Assembly (NCBI RefSeq): GCF_001547525.1
Contig: NZ_CM003769.1
Location: 1 to 64,000, forward strand
DNA: 64,000 bases
From: Burkholderia anthina
GTDB taxonomy: Bacteria; Pseudomonadota; Gammaproteobacteria; Burkholderiales; Burkholderiaceae
Direction: 5' to 3'
In this document: positions 1-9,426 of the stretch, piece after piece
Numbering within the stretch: the stretch's first letter is position 1
How the letters are laid out: each line of letters starts with the position of its first letter
Program-made: the position numbers and the translations under genes
The notes under the pieces: model-generated
Told to the model about the DNA's origin: nothing
The model's input: the letters and a program-made list of their open reading frames with translations, nothing else
The model's database searches: none

Positions 1-1345
1 GAACTGCTCGCGAGCGCCGGCCCGTGATCGCGCACGCCCGTGCCGTCCGCACCGTGGCAACGTGCACAGAACCCGCATACACACCGGCCCCGGGCGCTTG
101 CTGGCCGCTTTCCGGGCGCGGGCCGGCGGGCGTCAACCGCGGCACGCCGACGCCCAGCGGATTCGTCGCGGCGGTCGGTTGCGCGGGCAACGATTTGAGG
201 TACACGGAGATCGCCCGACGATCGTCCTCCGTCAGCAATGCAGTGCTTTCGCCGACGACCGGGGCCATCGCGCCGAACACCGAGCCGCGCGCCGCATGGC
301 GCTGCGCAGGAACGCGGCCGATGTCGTCGGTCCGACCAGCGGCCGAGGCCGTCCGAGTCCGCGCCGGTCAGGTTCGGCGCGAACCAGTGATCGTTGATAC
401 CGCCGGTCAGGAACGCGGGGGCTGCGTTCGTCGTAGCCGCGTTCGTTGTAGGCCGGCCCGCGCGGCGTATGGCATGCGCCGCAATGGCCGAGCCCCTGCA
501 CGAGATAGCGCACCGCGATTCCATTGCGCTGATTGCGACGGCTGGGCGTGAACCGGTCGCGGTTCGCGAACGCGAGGCTCCACAGCCCGAGGGCCCAGCG
601 CTGGTTGAACGGAAACGGGAGTTGCGTGAGCTTCGCCGCGTTCGGGGAAGGCGCGACGCCGCGCATGAAATACGCGTACAGCGCGCGCACGTCGTCGTCG
701 GTCAGGTGCGCGAGCGACGGGTACGGCATCGCCGGATACAGCCGGCTGCCGCGCGCACGCCGCGCCGCAACGCGTCGTCGAACTGGCGCAGCGTGTAGGC
801 CGATCCCGTGCGTCGGGTCCGGCGTGATGTTCGGCGCATAGATCGGCCCGAACGGCGAATTCACCGGCTGGCCGCCCGCGTACGGCGTATGGTCGGCCGC
901 GTCGTGGCACGCGGCGCAATCGCCGGCCAGCGCGAGATAGCGGCCGCGCGATCGTCGCGGCGTCGGCGCTCGCCGCCGCCGCAGCAATGACCGGGCGGGC
1001 GGGCGGTCGACGCGGGAGCGGAGTCCGGCGGCGGGGCGGCAAGCGCCGGACGCTGCCGCATTGGCGACACTCGCCTTCCGCTTGCGTGAAAGCCGCGGAT
1101 CCTCTCTCGCACGAGCGGACATCGACGCACCGGCATCGGCCGCCGACGCGTGAATCCGCACGAACCGCCAGCCAGACGCTGGCTCGGGCGCTTCGGCCGC
1201 CGACGCGGCGTCGGCCGTATCGCCGGCTGCCGCTGCGTTGTCGTCGGGCTGCATGTCGCACGCGCCGAGCATGACACCACAGCGCGAGCGCGACACCCGC
1301 ACGGCGGCCGGGAACGCAGCACGAAGCGAACGAGATCAGCGCCAT
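1..1345 (-). pseudogene. Tri-haem cytochrome c (AdhB / gluconate dehydrogenase cytochrome-subunit type), frameshifted, runs off left edge
   Basis: Three CxxCH haem sites read on the minus strand: CAACH (904-918), CGACH (469-483) and CARCH (54-68). They lie in three different frames. The stretch around the first site (YLALAGDCAACH, then NSPFGPIYAPNITPD) and the segment AMPYPSLAHLTDDDVRALY are hallmarks of the membrane-bound dehydrogenase cytochrome c family, which passes electrons from periplasmic dehydrogenases to quinone or an oxidase. No single frame spans the gene; at least four frame changes are needed (near 370-410, 770-800, 950 and 1250). The likely start ATG at 1345 overlaps the end of the preceding membrane-protein gene. 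Position after ctaC/ctaD suggests it once fed electrons to that oxidase. Whether the lesions are natural or sequencing indels cannot be told. Confidence 0.6.
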
Positions 1346-1745
1346 GGACTGCAAGGCCCCACGAAAGCCGTGACGATTCCCGTGAACACGAGACCGATCA
1401 CGAAGCCGAGCGCGGCGAGCATTCCGCAGCGCGCGAGAAAGCGCGTACTATCGTCGCGCGTCACGGCGGGCGCATCGGCATCGCGTCCGATATCGGTGCC
1501 GCCACGCCCGCGCGAGCCACGTCGCGCAGGCCGCGGCCAGTGCGAACGCGCCCGCGGCGATCAGTGCGAGCCACACGCCGACATGCGTCCAGCGCGGCGC
1601 GGCCTGCGCGACGCCGAGCGGATAGCATGCGGTGGACGCGAGCGTTTCGGACACGAGCATCTGCGCAAACCCACAGCGCGGGCGCGCCGACGAGGCCGGC
1701 CGCGATCGCGAGCAGCGGGGTCCACGCGCGTCGGGCGTCGCTCAT
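1336..1745 (-). pseudogene. Small membrane protein of the oxidase operon, frameshifted
   Basis: The ATG at 1745 overlaps the stop of the upstream fused oxidase gene as ATGA. Reading through two frame changes (near 1660 and 1490) gives a protein of about 130 residues with three hydrophobic stretches. The pieces are a start MSDARRAWTPLLAIAAGL, a middle WTHVGVWLALIAAGAFALA and an end LGFVIGLVFTGIVTAFVG, stopping at 1336. I do not recognise the family. Membrane proteins of this size commonly accompany alternative cytochrome oxidase genes, so an assembly or accessory role is likely but only inferred from position. Confidence 0.4.
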
Positions 1746-4390
1746 CCCGTGCTCCTCCAGCCAGAACGGCGATACGTACAGCGCGGTGAAGATGAACAGC
1801 CACACGATGTCGACGAAGTGCCAGTAGAGCCCGCCGACCGTCCAGCGCGACGCGTCGCTCGCGGCTGAAGAAACCGGCGGCCGTCCACCCCCGCGAGCAG
1901 CGCGAGGATCGCGAGGCCGGCCACGACATGCGCGAGGTGGAACCCGGTGATCGTGAAATAGAGGCTGCCGTACAGGTGCGCGGTCGGGCCGTACGGATGG
2001 TCGCGCCATTCGTGAAGCTGGACCAGCGCGAACGCGGTGCCGAGCACCAGCGCGACGACGAGCATCGCGACCGCGCGGGCCTGCCGCTCGGCCCGCACCG
2101 CGCGCTCGGCGAGCCACACGAACACGCTGCTCGACAGCAGCACGACCGTGTTGACGGCCGCGAGCCCGATCTTCGGCATCCCTTCGGGCGGCCACGGCGC
2201 GGACCATTGCGACTGCAGGTAGAAATAGCAGAACAGCAGATAGCCGAACAGCCCGGCCTCGGTCACGATCAGCGTGAGCACACCCGACCAGCCGCCCCGC
2301 GCGTTCGCCGCAACTGCCGACCGGCAGCGGGTCGATGCAGCCGGCCGGCGCGCCGGCCGGTACCGTGGCCGACGGCGGTTCGGCCGGCTGCGGCCCGGCG
2401 GCCGCGGCAGGCGTCTGCGTGTTCGCGCGGGCGGGCAGGTGAGCACGTTGCCCGAGCGCGCGGCGCGGCCACAGCCACACGGCGGTGGCGACCGCGCAAC
2501 CGGCCGCGGCCACGCACACGAGCGTCGGCGAGCGCACGAGCATCGCCGCGAACACGGCGGTCGCCAGCAGCGCGAGCACGAACGGCACGCAACTGTCGTC
2601 GGCATCTTCAGGATCGCGCTCGGCGCCGCGGCGAGCGGCGTGACGGCGAGCGCCTCGCGCCCGTGTGCGAGCCGGTAGCCGACCCGCAGGCTGGTGCGCG
2701 TCGGATCGTCGCGCGTTTCCCACAGCGGATGCCGCGACGCGACGAGCGGGAGCACCGCGAAGTTGTACACGGGCGTCGGCGACGCGACCGACCACTCGAG
2801 GCCCGCCGCGCCCCACGGATTGTCGCCGGCGCGCACGCCGCGCCGTGCGCTCACCAGCGCGTTGACGACGAACATCACGATGCCGATCCCGAACACGAAC
2901 GAGCCGATCGTCGTCAGCAGGTTAGACGTGTCCCAGCCCATCCCCGATGGATACGTATAGATGCGTCGCGGCATCCCGAGCAACCCGGAAACGTGCATCG
3001 GGAAGAAGCCGAGGTTGAAGCCGATCAGCACGACCCAGAAGGTCCAGCGGCCGAGCCGCTCGTTCATCATCCGCCCGGTGAACTTCGGGAACCAGTACGC
3101 GACGCCGCCGAGCACCGGGAACACGTTGATGCCGAGCAGCACGTAATGCAGGTGCGCGACGACGAAGTACGTATCGGTGAGCTGCCAGTCGAGCGGCACG
3201 GCCGCCGTCATCACGCCCGACACGCCGCCGATCACGAACATCAGCACGAAGCCCGCGAAATACAGGAACGGCGTGCGAAACACGGGGCGGCCGGTCCAGA
3301 TCGTCGCGATCCACGCAAACACCGCGACCGCGCTCGGAATCGAGATCAGCATGCTCGCGGCGCCGAAGAACGCGAGCGCGAGCGGCGCGATGCCGGTCGC
3401 GAACATGTGGTGGACCCACACCTCGAAGCCGATCAGCATCGTCGCCACCGTCGATACCGCGACGGCCTCGTACGCGACGAGCGGCCGTCGACAGAAGGTC
3501 GGCAGGGCGTCCGACACGATCCCCATCGCCGGCAGCACGACCACGTACACCCACGGATGCGCGAACATCCAGAACAGGTGCTGCCACAACAGCGGCCGGC
3601 CGCCGTGCGCGACGTCGAAGAAGTGCGTGCCCGCATTGCGGTCGAGCCACAGCAGCAGGAACGCGAGGCTCACCGACGGCACCGCCACCAGGTTCGCGAC
3701 CGACGCGGTCAGCGTGCCCCACACGATGATCGGCACGCGGTCGATCGACATGCCGTGCGCGCGCATCCGCAGCAGCGTGACGACGAAGTTCGCGGCGCCG
3801 CCGGTCGTCGAGATGCCGAGCAGGATCATCCCGAGCGCATAGATGTCGATGTTCGCGCCGGCGCTGTAGTCGAGCGACGTGAGCGGCACGTAGTTGAACC
3901 AGCCGCCGTCCGGCACCGCGCCGAGCGGAAAGCTCGCGTACAGGAACAACCCGGCGAACAGGAACGACCAGTACGAGAACGCGTTCAGCCGCGGGAACGC
4001 CATGTCGCGCGAGCCGAGCATCAGCGGCCACAGGTAGTTCGCGAAGCCGGACAGCACCGGCAGCGCGTACAGGAAGATCATCGTGACGCCGTGCATCGTG
4101 AACAGTGAATCGTATTGCGCGGGCGTGAGCAGCGTCGCGTTCGGTCGTGCGAGCTGGATGCGCATCACGAGCGCCTCCACGCCGCCGAGCAGCAGGAAAG
4201 CGAACGCGGTGACGATGTAGCGCAGCCCGATGCGCTTGTGATCGACGGTGCCGAGCCAGCCGCGCCAGCCGGGTTCCGATTCCCACAGCTCGGCCAGCGC
4301 GCGCTCGTGCGCGGAACCGGGCGGCGCTTCGCCGAGATCGGGTACGCGGTTGAGCGGGGCCGGCGTGTCGCGGGCAATGGCCATCGGCAT
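1742..4390 (-). CDS. ctaD: Cytochrome c oxidase subunit I/III fusion (CtaD-CtaE), caa3 type, with frame lapses in the subunit III part
   Basis: Haem-copper oxidase subunit I fused to subunit III, the proton-pumping core that reduces O2. Residues 1-560 are a well-conserved subunit I. Haem ligand His100 (TMHG), CuB ligands His278 and His327-328, and haem ligands His413 and His415 (AHLHYV) are all visible. The CuB loop reads HPWVY rather than HPEVY, so the usual glutamate is missing; Tyr282 is kept. The linker leaves frame near 2600 and returns near 2285, where subunit III resumes (GVLTLIVTEAGLFGYLLF). It leaves again near 1870 before a segment starting GGLYWHFVDIVWLF. One extra G near 1747 would restore the natural stop. 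The gene follows ctaC by 7 bases in the same operon. Confidence 0.8.
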   Translation of the reverse strand: MPMAIARDTPAPLNRVPDLGEAPPGSAHERALAELWESEPGWRGWLGTVDHKRIGLRYIVTAFAFLLLGGVEALVMRIQLARPNATLLTPAQYDSLFTMHGVTMIFLYALPVLSGFANYLWPLMLGSRDMAFPRLNAFSYWSFLFAGLFLYASFPLGAVPDGGWFNYVPLTSLDYSAGANIDIYALGMILLGISTTGGAANFVVTLLRMRAHGMSIDRVPIIVWGTLTASVANLVAVPSVSLAFLLLWLDRNAGTHFFDVAHGGRPLLWQHLFWMFAHPWVYVVVLPAMGIVSDALPTFCRRPLVAYEAVAVSTVATMLIGFEVWVHHMFATGIAPLALAFFGAASMLISIPSAVAVFAWIATIWTGRPVFRTPFLYFAGFVLMFVIGGVSGVMTAAVPLDWQLTDTYFVVAHLHYVLLGINVFPVLGGVAYWFPKFTGRMMNERLGRWTFWVVLIGFNLGFFPMHVSGLLGMPRRIYTYPSGMGWDTSNLLTTIGSFVFGIGIVMFVVNALVSARRGVRAGDNPWGAAGLEWSVASPTPVYNFAVLPLVASRHPLWETRDDPTRTSLRVGYRLAHGREALAVTPLAAAPSAILKMPTTVACRSCSRCWRPPCSRRCSCARRRSCAWPRPVARSPPPCGCGRAARSGNVLTCPPARTRRRLPRPPGRSRPNRRRPRYRPARRPAASTRCRSAVAANARGGWSGVLTLIVTEAGLFGYLLFCYFYLQSQWSAPWPPEGMPKIGLAAVNTVVLLSSSVFVWLAERAVRAERQARAVAMLVVALVLGTAFALVQLHEWRDHPYGPTAHLYGSLYFTITGFHLAHVVAGLAILALLAGVDGRRFLQPRATRRAGRSAGSTGTSSTSCGCSSSPRCTYRRSGWRSTG

Positions 4391-4397
4391 CCTCGAT

Positions 4398-5507
4398 TCA
4401 GTGCAGCGTCGCCAGATACGCGGCGAGATCGTCGGCGTCGCGCGGCGCGAGCGCGATCGACGGCATCAGCGACTGCGGCTTGATCTGCTGCGCATGCGCG
4501 ACCCAGCGGCGCAGGTTGTCGGGCGTGTTGTCGAGCGTGCCGGCCGCGAGCAGCCGGCGCGTGCCGACGTGCGTGAGATCGGGGCCCGCGTCGCCCGCCG
4601 CGTCGGTGCCGCGCACCGCGTGACAGCCCGCGCAGCGCGCGGCGAACACGCGCTGGCCGCGGCGTTCGGCGCTCGCCGCGGGGGCCGGAGCCGGTTGGCG
4701 CTGCGCGGCGAGCCACGCACGGAACGCGGCCGGCGGCTCGGCCACGACTTCGAACGCCATGTGCGCGTGCTGCGCGCCGCAGTATTGCGAGCACTGCCCG
4801 CGATAGACGCCCGGCCGGTCGGCCTGCAGCCATTGGCGATTGGTCTGGCCGGGTATCGTCTGCGTCTTGCCGGCGAGTTGCGGCACCCAGAACGCGTGGA
4901 TCACGTCGGCGCTCTTCAGTTCGATTGCGATGGGTTCGCCTACCGGAATATGGATCTCGTTCGCCGTGACGAAGCCGGCCCCGTCAATATCGTCCGGATA
5001 ACGCACGGCCCACCACCAGTCCTGCGCGGTCACGGCGATCGTCAGCGCGGGCGGACGCGGCGGCGCCGCGACGGCACCCAGCACCCGCAGCATGTAGACG
5101 AGCGCGCCGAACAGCAGCACGATCGAGATCGCGGTGCCCACGGTCACGATCGTCAGCCCGCTGCCGTGGCCGGCGCCTGCCTGCGCGCGACGGCGAAACA
5201 GCGCGATCAGCAGCAGCACCGCGATCGCGACGCAGACGAACGTGCACAGCGCGAGCAGCGCCCAGCCGAGCACGAAGACCGGCTGCGCCGCAGGGCCGGC
5301 CGCGTGCACGACGTACGCGAGCGGCAGCGGCGCGGACGGATTGCCGGGCTCGGCAGGCGCGGCGGCCGCGCGCGCGACGATCGGCACGATCGTCCACGCG
5401 ACCGGTGCGATCCATGCGGCATGACGGGTTTTCAGGAACGGCGGAACGGGCAACGCGACTCCTTGCCGGGTTGGGCGGCATGACGACGGCCGTTCGCGGC
5501 GGAGCAA
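4398..5507 (-). CDS. ctaC: Cytochrome c oxidase subunit II with C-terminal cytochrome c domain (caa3 type)
   Basis: Periplasm-facing subunit II, which accepts electrons at CuA. Two membrane helices lie at about 78-104 and 118-146. The CuA domain has His204 and the motif CSQYCGAQHAHM (Cys239, Cys243, His247, Met250). Gln241 replaces the usual Glu, which contributes only its backbone carbonyl. A fused cytochrome c domain follows with CAGCH at 292-296, defining the caa3 class. The length, 369 residues, is normal for fused subunit II. It is first in a minus-strand operon with ctaD-E. Met1 is the longest choice; a start near residue 17 (GTG) is possible because the first 30 residues are not membrane-like. 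The reading frame is intact, unlike its downstream partners. Confidence 0.9.
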   Translation of the reverse strand: MLRRERPSSCRPTRQGVALPVPPFLKTRHAAWIAPVAWTIVPIVARAAAAPAEPGNPSAPLPLAYVVHAAGPAAQPVFVLGWALLALCTFVCVAIAVLLLIALFRRRAQAGAGHGSGLTIVTVGTAISIVLLFGALVYMLRVLGAVAAPPRPPALTIAVTAQDWWWAVRYPDDIDGAGFVTANEIHIPVGEPIAIELKSADVIHAFWVPQLAGKTQTIPGQTNRQWLQADRPGVYRGQCSQYCGAQHAHMAFEVVAEPPAAFRAWLAAQRQPAPAPAASAERRGQRVFAARCAGCHAVRGTDAAGDAGPDLTHVGTRRLLAAGTLDNTPDNLRRWVAHAQQIKPQSLMPSIALAPRDADDLAAYLATLH

Positions 5508-5906
5508 ATTTCATGCGCACGCGGCTCGCACGCATGCGGCTGTGGAAGGGCGGGATGACGTGCACGACGGCCGGTGCGTTACAGCCGGCTTGTAAATTGG
5601 GCGGCCATTCACGTCGCCGAACGCGCTTTTCCGCGGCCGGCTTCCGGCTCGTGCAGGTGTACCGGATACAGCGGCGCGACGACGCGCACGCGCTGTTCGA
5701 ACGGCCACTCGGCTTCCGTGACGATGTCGGGCTGCGATCCGAGGAGTACGACGTGAGGGCGCGGCCCATGTGCGGGATTTCCCGTTCACACTCGCGCAAG
5801 TCAGGCGTCGTAAACGCGGTGCTCGGCGGTGCTCGGCGGTGCTCGCACGGCCGGGCGACGGGCGAGACGACGCCGACATCGGCCAGCACCGTCCCGCGCG
5901 CTTGCC
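5508..5906. other. Intergenic stretch between ctaC and the TPP enzyme; no supported gene
   Basis: About 400 bases, presumably holding the ctaC promoter on the minus strand. A 9-base direct repeat (GTGCTCGGC, tandem) lies at 5819-5838. On the minus strand, about 5800-5620, a short protein-like frame reads HVVLLGSQPDIVTEAEW and later VAPLYPVHLHEPEAG before a stop. It has no start codon, so it may be a gene remnant, but I cannot assign it. Confidence 0.35.
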
Positions 5907-7733
5907 TTACGATTCGCCTTTGCCGCGCTTGTCGCCGTGTTCGCCGTTGCCGGGCAGCACGGCCGACAGCACCTGCCGCGCGGTCTCGACGATCACGTTC
6001 GCTTCACGCGGGTCGCCTTTCGCCAGCGTTTCGGCAAAATGCTTCGCCTGCTGCAGCGTCACGTGCGGCGGCAGCGGCGGCACCTCGGGGTCGCTCTTCA
6101 CTTCGAGCACGACCGGCCGGTCGGACGCGAGCGCTTCGTCCCACGCGGCGCCGAGCTGTTCCGGATCGTCGACGTAGATGCCCTTGAGGCCGAGGAGGGT
6201 CGCGAAGCGGTAGTACGGCACGTTCGGGATCTGCTGCGACGCGTCGAACTTCGGGTCGCCCTCCATCACGCGCTGCTCCCACGTGACCTGGTTCAGGTCC
6301 TCGTTGTTCAGCACCATGCAGATCCAGCGCGGGTCGGGCCACTGGCGCCAGTATTTCGCGACCGTGATCAGCTCGGCCATGTTGTTCATCTGCATCGCGC
6401 CGTCGCCGACCATCGCGATCACCGGGCGCACCGGGTGCGCGAACTTCGCGGCGATCGCGTAAGGCACCGCGGCGCCCATCGACGCGAGGCCGCCGGACAG
6501 CGATCCCATCATCCCGCGCCGCATCATCAGGTCGCGCGCATACCAGTTCGCGCAGGAGCCCGAATCGCTCGTCAGGATCACGTCGTCGGGCAGGCGCGGC
6601 GACAGCTCGGTGAACGCGCGTTGCGGATTCACTCCGCGGCCCGCGCTGGCCTTCGCGGCCGCGCGGGCGGCGAGCGTCTCGCGCCAGTCGCGGTTCCATT
6701 TCGCGATCCGGTCGCGCCATGCGGTGTCGCGCCGCTCGTTCAGGAGCGGCAGCAGCGCGCGCAGCGTCTCGGCGCTGTCGCCGACCAGATTGACTTCCAT
6801 CGGATAGCGCAGGCTCAGCATGTCGGCCTTCAGGTCGATCTGCACGCCGCGCGCCTGGCCTTCCTTCGGCAGGAACTCCGAATACGGAAAGCCGGAGCCG
6901 ACGACCAGCAGCGTGTCGCATTCGGTCATCAGCTCGTAGCTGGGCTTCGTGCCGAGTAGCCCGATCGAGCCGGTGACCCACGGCAGGTCGTCCGGCAGCG
7001 CGGCCTTGCCCAGCAGCGCCTTCGCGGCGCCGGCGCCGAGCCGGTCGGCCACCGCGATGACTTCGTCGGTCGCCTTCAGCGCGCCGGCGCCGACCAGCAG
7101 CGCGACTTTCGATCCCGCGTTGAGCACGTCGGCCGCGCGCCGCAGGTCGTCCGCGTACGGGACGACTTTCGGTGCCGTATAGCCTACCCCCGAATGCACG
7201 GTGCCGTGCGCGCGCTTCGGTGGCGCGTAGTCGAGCTCCTGCAGGTCGTTCGGCAGCACGAGCGCGGTGACCGTGCGCGCGCCGAGCGCGGTGCGCACCG
7301 CGCGGTCGACCAGGTGCCGCACCTGGCCCGGTACCGTCGCAAGCTGAACGAATGCGCCCGCAACGTCCTTGTAAAGGGCCGGCAGATCCACTTCCTGCTG
7401 GTAGTGGCCGCCGAGCGCCGCGCGCGCCTGCTGGCCGACGATCGCGAGCACGGGCATGTGGTCGAGCCGCGCGTCGTACAGGCCCGTCACGAGGTGCGTG
7501 GCGCCGGGGCCGGAGGTCGCGACGCATACGCCGAGCTCGCCTGTAAATTTTGCATGCGCGGACGCCATGAAGGCCGCCATCTCCTCGTGGCGAGCCTGGA
7601 TGAATTCGATCTTGCCGTCCGCGCGGTTCAGCGCGCCGAAAAAGCCGTTGATGCCGTCGCCCGGGTAGCCGTAGATGCGGCGCACGCCCCAGTCGTACAG
7701 CCGCTGGACGATGAAATCCGCCACTGTCGCCAT
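5907..7733 (-). CDS. Thiamine-pyrophosphate-requiring enzyme, pyruvate oxidase / acetolactate synthase-like
   Basis: A 608-residue protein with the three TPP-enzyme domains: N-terminal pyrimidine-binding (RHEEMAAFMAS supplies the activating Glu), central domain, and C-terminal PP-binding domain. The cofactor motif begins VGDGAMQMNN and ends about 30 residues later at VLNNEDLNQ. Family members decarboxylate pyruvate or related 2-oxoacids. PoxB-type enzymes give acetate and pass electrons to quinone, but the C-terminus lacks an obvious lipid-binding amphipathic helix, so the acceptor is uncertain. ATG at 7733 is chosen because AAGGAG lies 7 bases upstream; longer reading is open but has poor protein character. 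It is a single-gene unit divergent from the DUF305 gene. Confidence 0.85.
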   Translation of the reverse strand: MATVADFIVQRLYDWGVRRIYGYPGDGINGFFGALNRADGKIEFIQARHEEMAAFMASAHAKFTGELGVCVATSGPGATHLVTGLYDARLDHMPVLAIVGQQARAALGGHYQQEVDLPALYKDVAGAFVQLATVPGQVRHLVDRAVRTALGARTVTALVLPNDLQELDYAPPKRAHGTVHSGVGYTAPKVVPYADDLRRAADVLNAGSKVALLVGAGALKATDEVIAVADRLGAGAAKALLGKAALPDDLPWVTGSIGLLGTKPSYELMTECDTLLVVGSGFPYSEFLPKEGQARGVQIDLKADMLSLRYPMEVNLVGDSAETLRALLPLLNERRDTAWRDRIAKWNRDWRETLAARAAAKASAGRGVNPQRAFTELSPRLPDDVILTSDSGSCANWYARDLMMRRGMMGSLSGGLASMGAAVPYAIAAKFAHPVRPVIAMVGDGAMQMNNMAELITVAKYWRQWPDPRWICMVLNNEDLNQVTWEQRVMEGDPKFDASQQIPNVPYYRFATLLGLKGIYVDDPEQLGAAWDEALASDRPVVLEVKSDPEVPPLPPHVTLQQAKHFAETLAKGDPREANVIVETARQVLSAVLPGNGEHGDKRGKGES

Positions 7734-8013
7734 GCCGTTTCTCCTTGGTTCGGGATGAGCCGATGCGGGGCTGCCGCGCAAGGCACGTGCCGCGCCGCGT
7801 GCGTCGGGCACGGCGGTTGCACGCGGCATCCGCGAGCAACGAGCAAGCTGACCGGAGCGCAACGATGGCCGCATTCGCACGCTGGTCGCGCCCAGCGACG
7901 CGCGTGCGTGGTGGCGGTAACGCGGGTCGCGCGGCCTCAGCCGTTTCAATGCGTGCGAACGGAAGGGGGATGACGCACGCGGACCGTTCACTTTCTTGTC
8001 GAGGATTCGTCTC

Positions 8014-8397
8014 ATGCGTGCATTCAACCGTTCATCCATACGCCGTTGTGCCGCCAGCGCGCTGCTCGCGGCGTGCGCGTCGGCGCTGCCCGCGGCCGCA
8101 CAGTTGCGCCCGGCCAATCCGGTCAGCGTGCCCGACACGTCCACGCAGGCGTTCAAGCGCGCCGACCGAAAAATGATGGAAGCGATGGAAAGCGCGCCGT
8201 ATACGGGCGACGCCGACCGCGATTTCGTCGCGCACATGGCGCCGCATCACCAGGGCGCGATCGACATGGCGCAGGTCGAACTCAAATACGGCAAGGACCC
8301 GACGCTGCGGCAGCTCGCGAGCCGGATCGTCGCCGCGCAGCGCGACGAGATCGCGTTGATGGAGCGCTGGCAGAAGGAGCACGGCAGCACGCCGTGA
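8014..8397 (+). CDS. DUF305 family exported protein (CopM-like)
   Basis: A 127-residue exported protein with a signal peptide of about 29 residues ending LPAAAQ. The DUF305 signature HMAPHHQGAIDMA follows. In this ferritin-like helical family the His/Met residues bind metal, with copper binding shown for CopM. The rest is helical (QLASRIVAAQRDEIALMERW). ATG at 8014 is preferred to the in-frame TTG at 7996 because GAGGA precedes it and the signal peptide then starts correctly. A periplasmic metal-binding or stress role is inferred from the family only. Confidence 0.8.
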   Translation: MRAFNRSSIRRCAASALLAACASALPAAAQLRPANPVSVPDTSTQAFKRADRKMMEAMESAPYTGDADRDFVAHMAPHHQGAIDMAQVELKYGKDPTLRQLASRIVAAQRDEIALMERWQKEHGSTP

Positions 8398-8524
8398 ACC
8401 GCGATGCGAGACGGCGATACGCGGGCGGCCGTACCGGTGGTTCCGCATCCGGCAAGCGGCGACGTCGGACGCGCGCCGAGTCGATGGCCGCGTGGACGGG
8501 CAGGCGCGACGGGAGGTGCGATGC

Positions 8525-9265
8525 ATGGACGGTAAGCGCGAGAGCACAGGCCGCTCGATCGACAGCGTCGCCGACTACATGACCATGATCGGCGCGCAGC
8601 GGCAGACGATGGCGCTGCGGCTTTTTCGCGGCCAGTGCAATGCCGGCTGGCCGCTCGCGCCGGGCATCGCGCGGCAGCACGCGTCGCCCGACGTCGAAGC
8701 GCGGATGCTCGACGAATTCACGCGGCGCGCGCTGCCGCATCTCGAACCCGGGCAGAACCTCGAGGCATGCGACTGGCTCGCGCTCGCGCAGCAGCACGGG
8801 ATGCGCACGCGCCTGCTCGACTGGTCCGGCAACGCGCTGGCCGCGCTGTGGTTCGCGGTCAGGCGCGCGGGCGAATCGGGCGGCGACGGCGTGGTGTGGT
8901 GCCTGTCGCACGACGCCGACGACATCGCGACCGCCGCGGACCGGCGCGCGCCGCTGGAGGTCACGCGCACCAAGGTGTTCCGGCCGCGTCACGTCATGCC
9001 GAGGATCACCGCGCAGGACGGCTGGTTCACGATTCACCGTTATGACGCGCGCGGCGGGCGCTTCGTGCCGCTCGACGAGGACGCGGATCTCGCCGGCCGC
9101 CTCGTGCGCATCGCCGTGCCGGGCGCCCGGTTCGCGTCGATCAGGCAGGAGCTTGCCGGCGTCGGCGTGAGCATCGCGACGATCTTTCCGGATCTCGACG
9201 GCATCGCCCAACTGACCGACACGCGCTATTTCCCGGACGACGAGGACACGCACGCACCGCGCTGA
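8525..9265 (+). CDS. FRG domain-containing protein
   Basis: A 246-residue cytoplasmic protein. The N-terminal half carries the FRG signature that names the family: LRLFRGQCNAGWPLAPGIAR, then HGMRTRLLDWSGNALAALWFA. The C-terminal part (about 130-240) has no named motif. The biochemical role of FRG proteins is not established; they often sit in accessory regions and some occur beside defence genes. ATG at 8525 is preferred over GTG at 8492 because GGGAGG lies 8 bases upstream. Neighbours are stress and membrane genes with separate ribosome sites, so no operon partner is obvious. Confidence 0.75.
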   Translation: MDGKRESTGRSIDSVADYMTMIGAQRQTMALRLFRGQCNAGWPLAPGIARQHASPDVEARMLDEFTRRALPHLEPGQNLEACDWLALAQQHGMRTRLLDWSGNALAALWFAVRRAGESGGDGVVWCLSHDADDIATAADRRAPLEVTRTKVFRPRHVMPRITAQDGWFTIHRYDARGGRFVPLDEDADLAGRLVRIAVPGARFASIRQELAGVGVSIATIFPDLDGIAQLTDTRYFPDDEDTHAPR

Positions 9266-9426
9266 AGCCGGCGCTGCGTGGGCGTACGGGGCGGGCACGC
9301 GTGATGCTTCTCCCGACGGCGCGCACGCGGGACCGAACCCCGAGTGGCCGCTGGCGTACGGTTCGCGGCGGGCGGCGAGGCGGCTCATGCGCGCATTCAA
9401 ACAGTCTATCGATCCGGGAGGCATTC

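Noticed and set aside
1928..4108. 726-codon plus-strand open frame across the oxidase gene
   Set aside because: Arg/His/Glu-rich with no recognisable domain; it is the complement of a well-conserved subunit I gene. High GC leaves many antisense frames open.
5640..5790. Minus-strand peptide HVVLLGSQPDIVTEAEW near ctaC as a gene
   Set aside because: Protein-like but bounded by stops with no start codon or ribosome site; could be a remnant, not supportable as a CDS.
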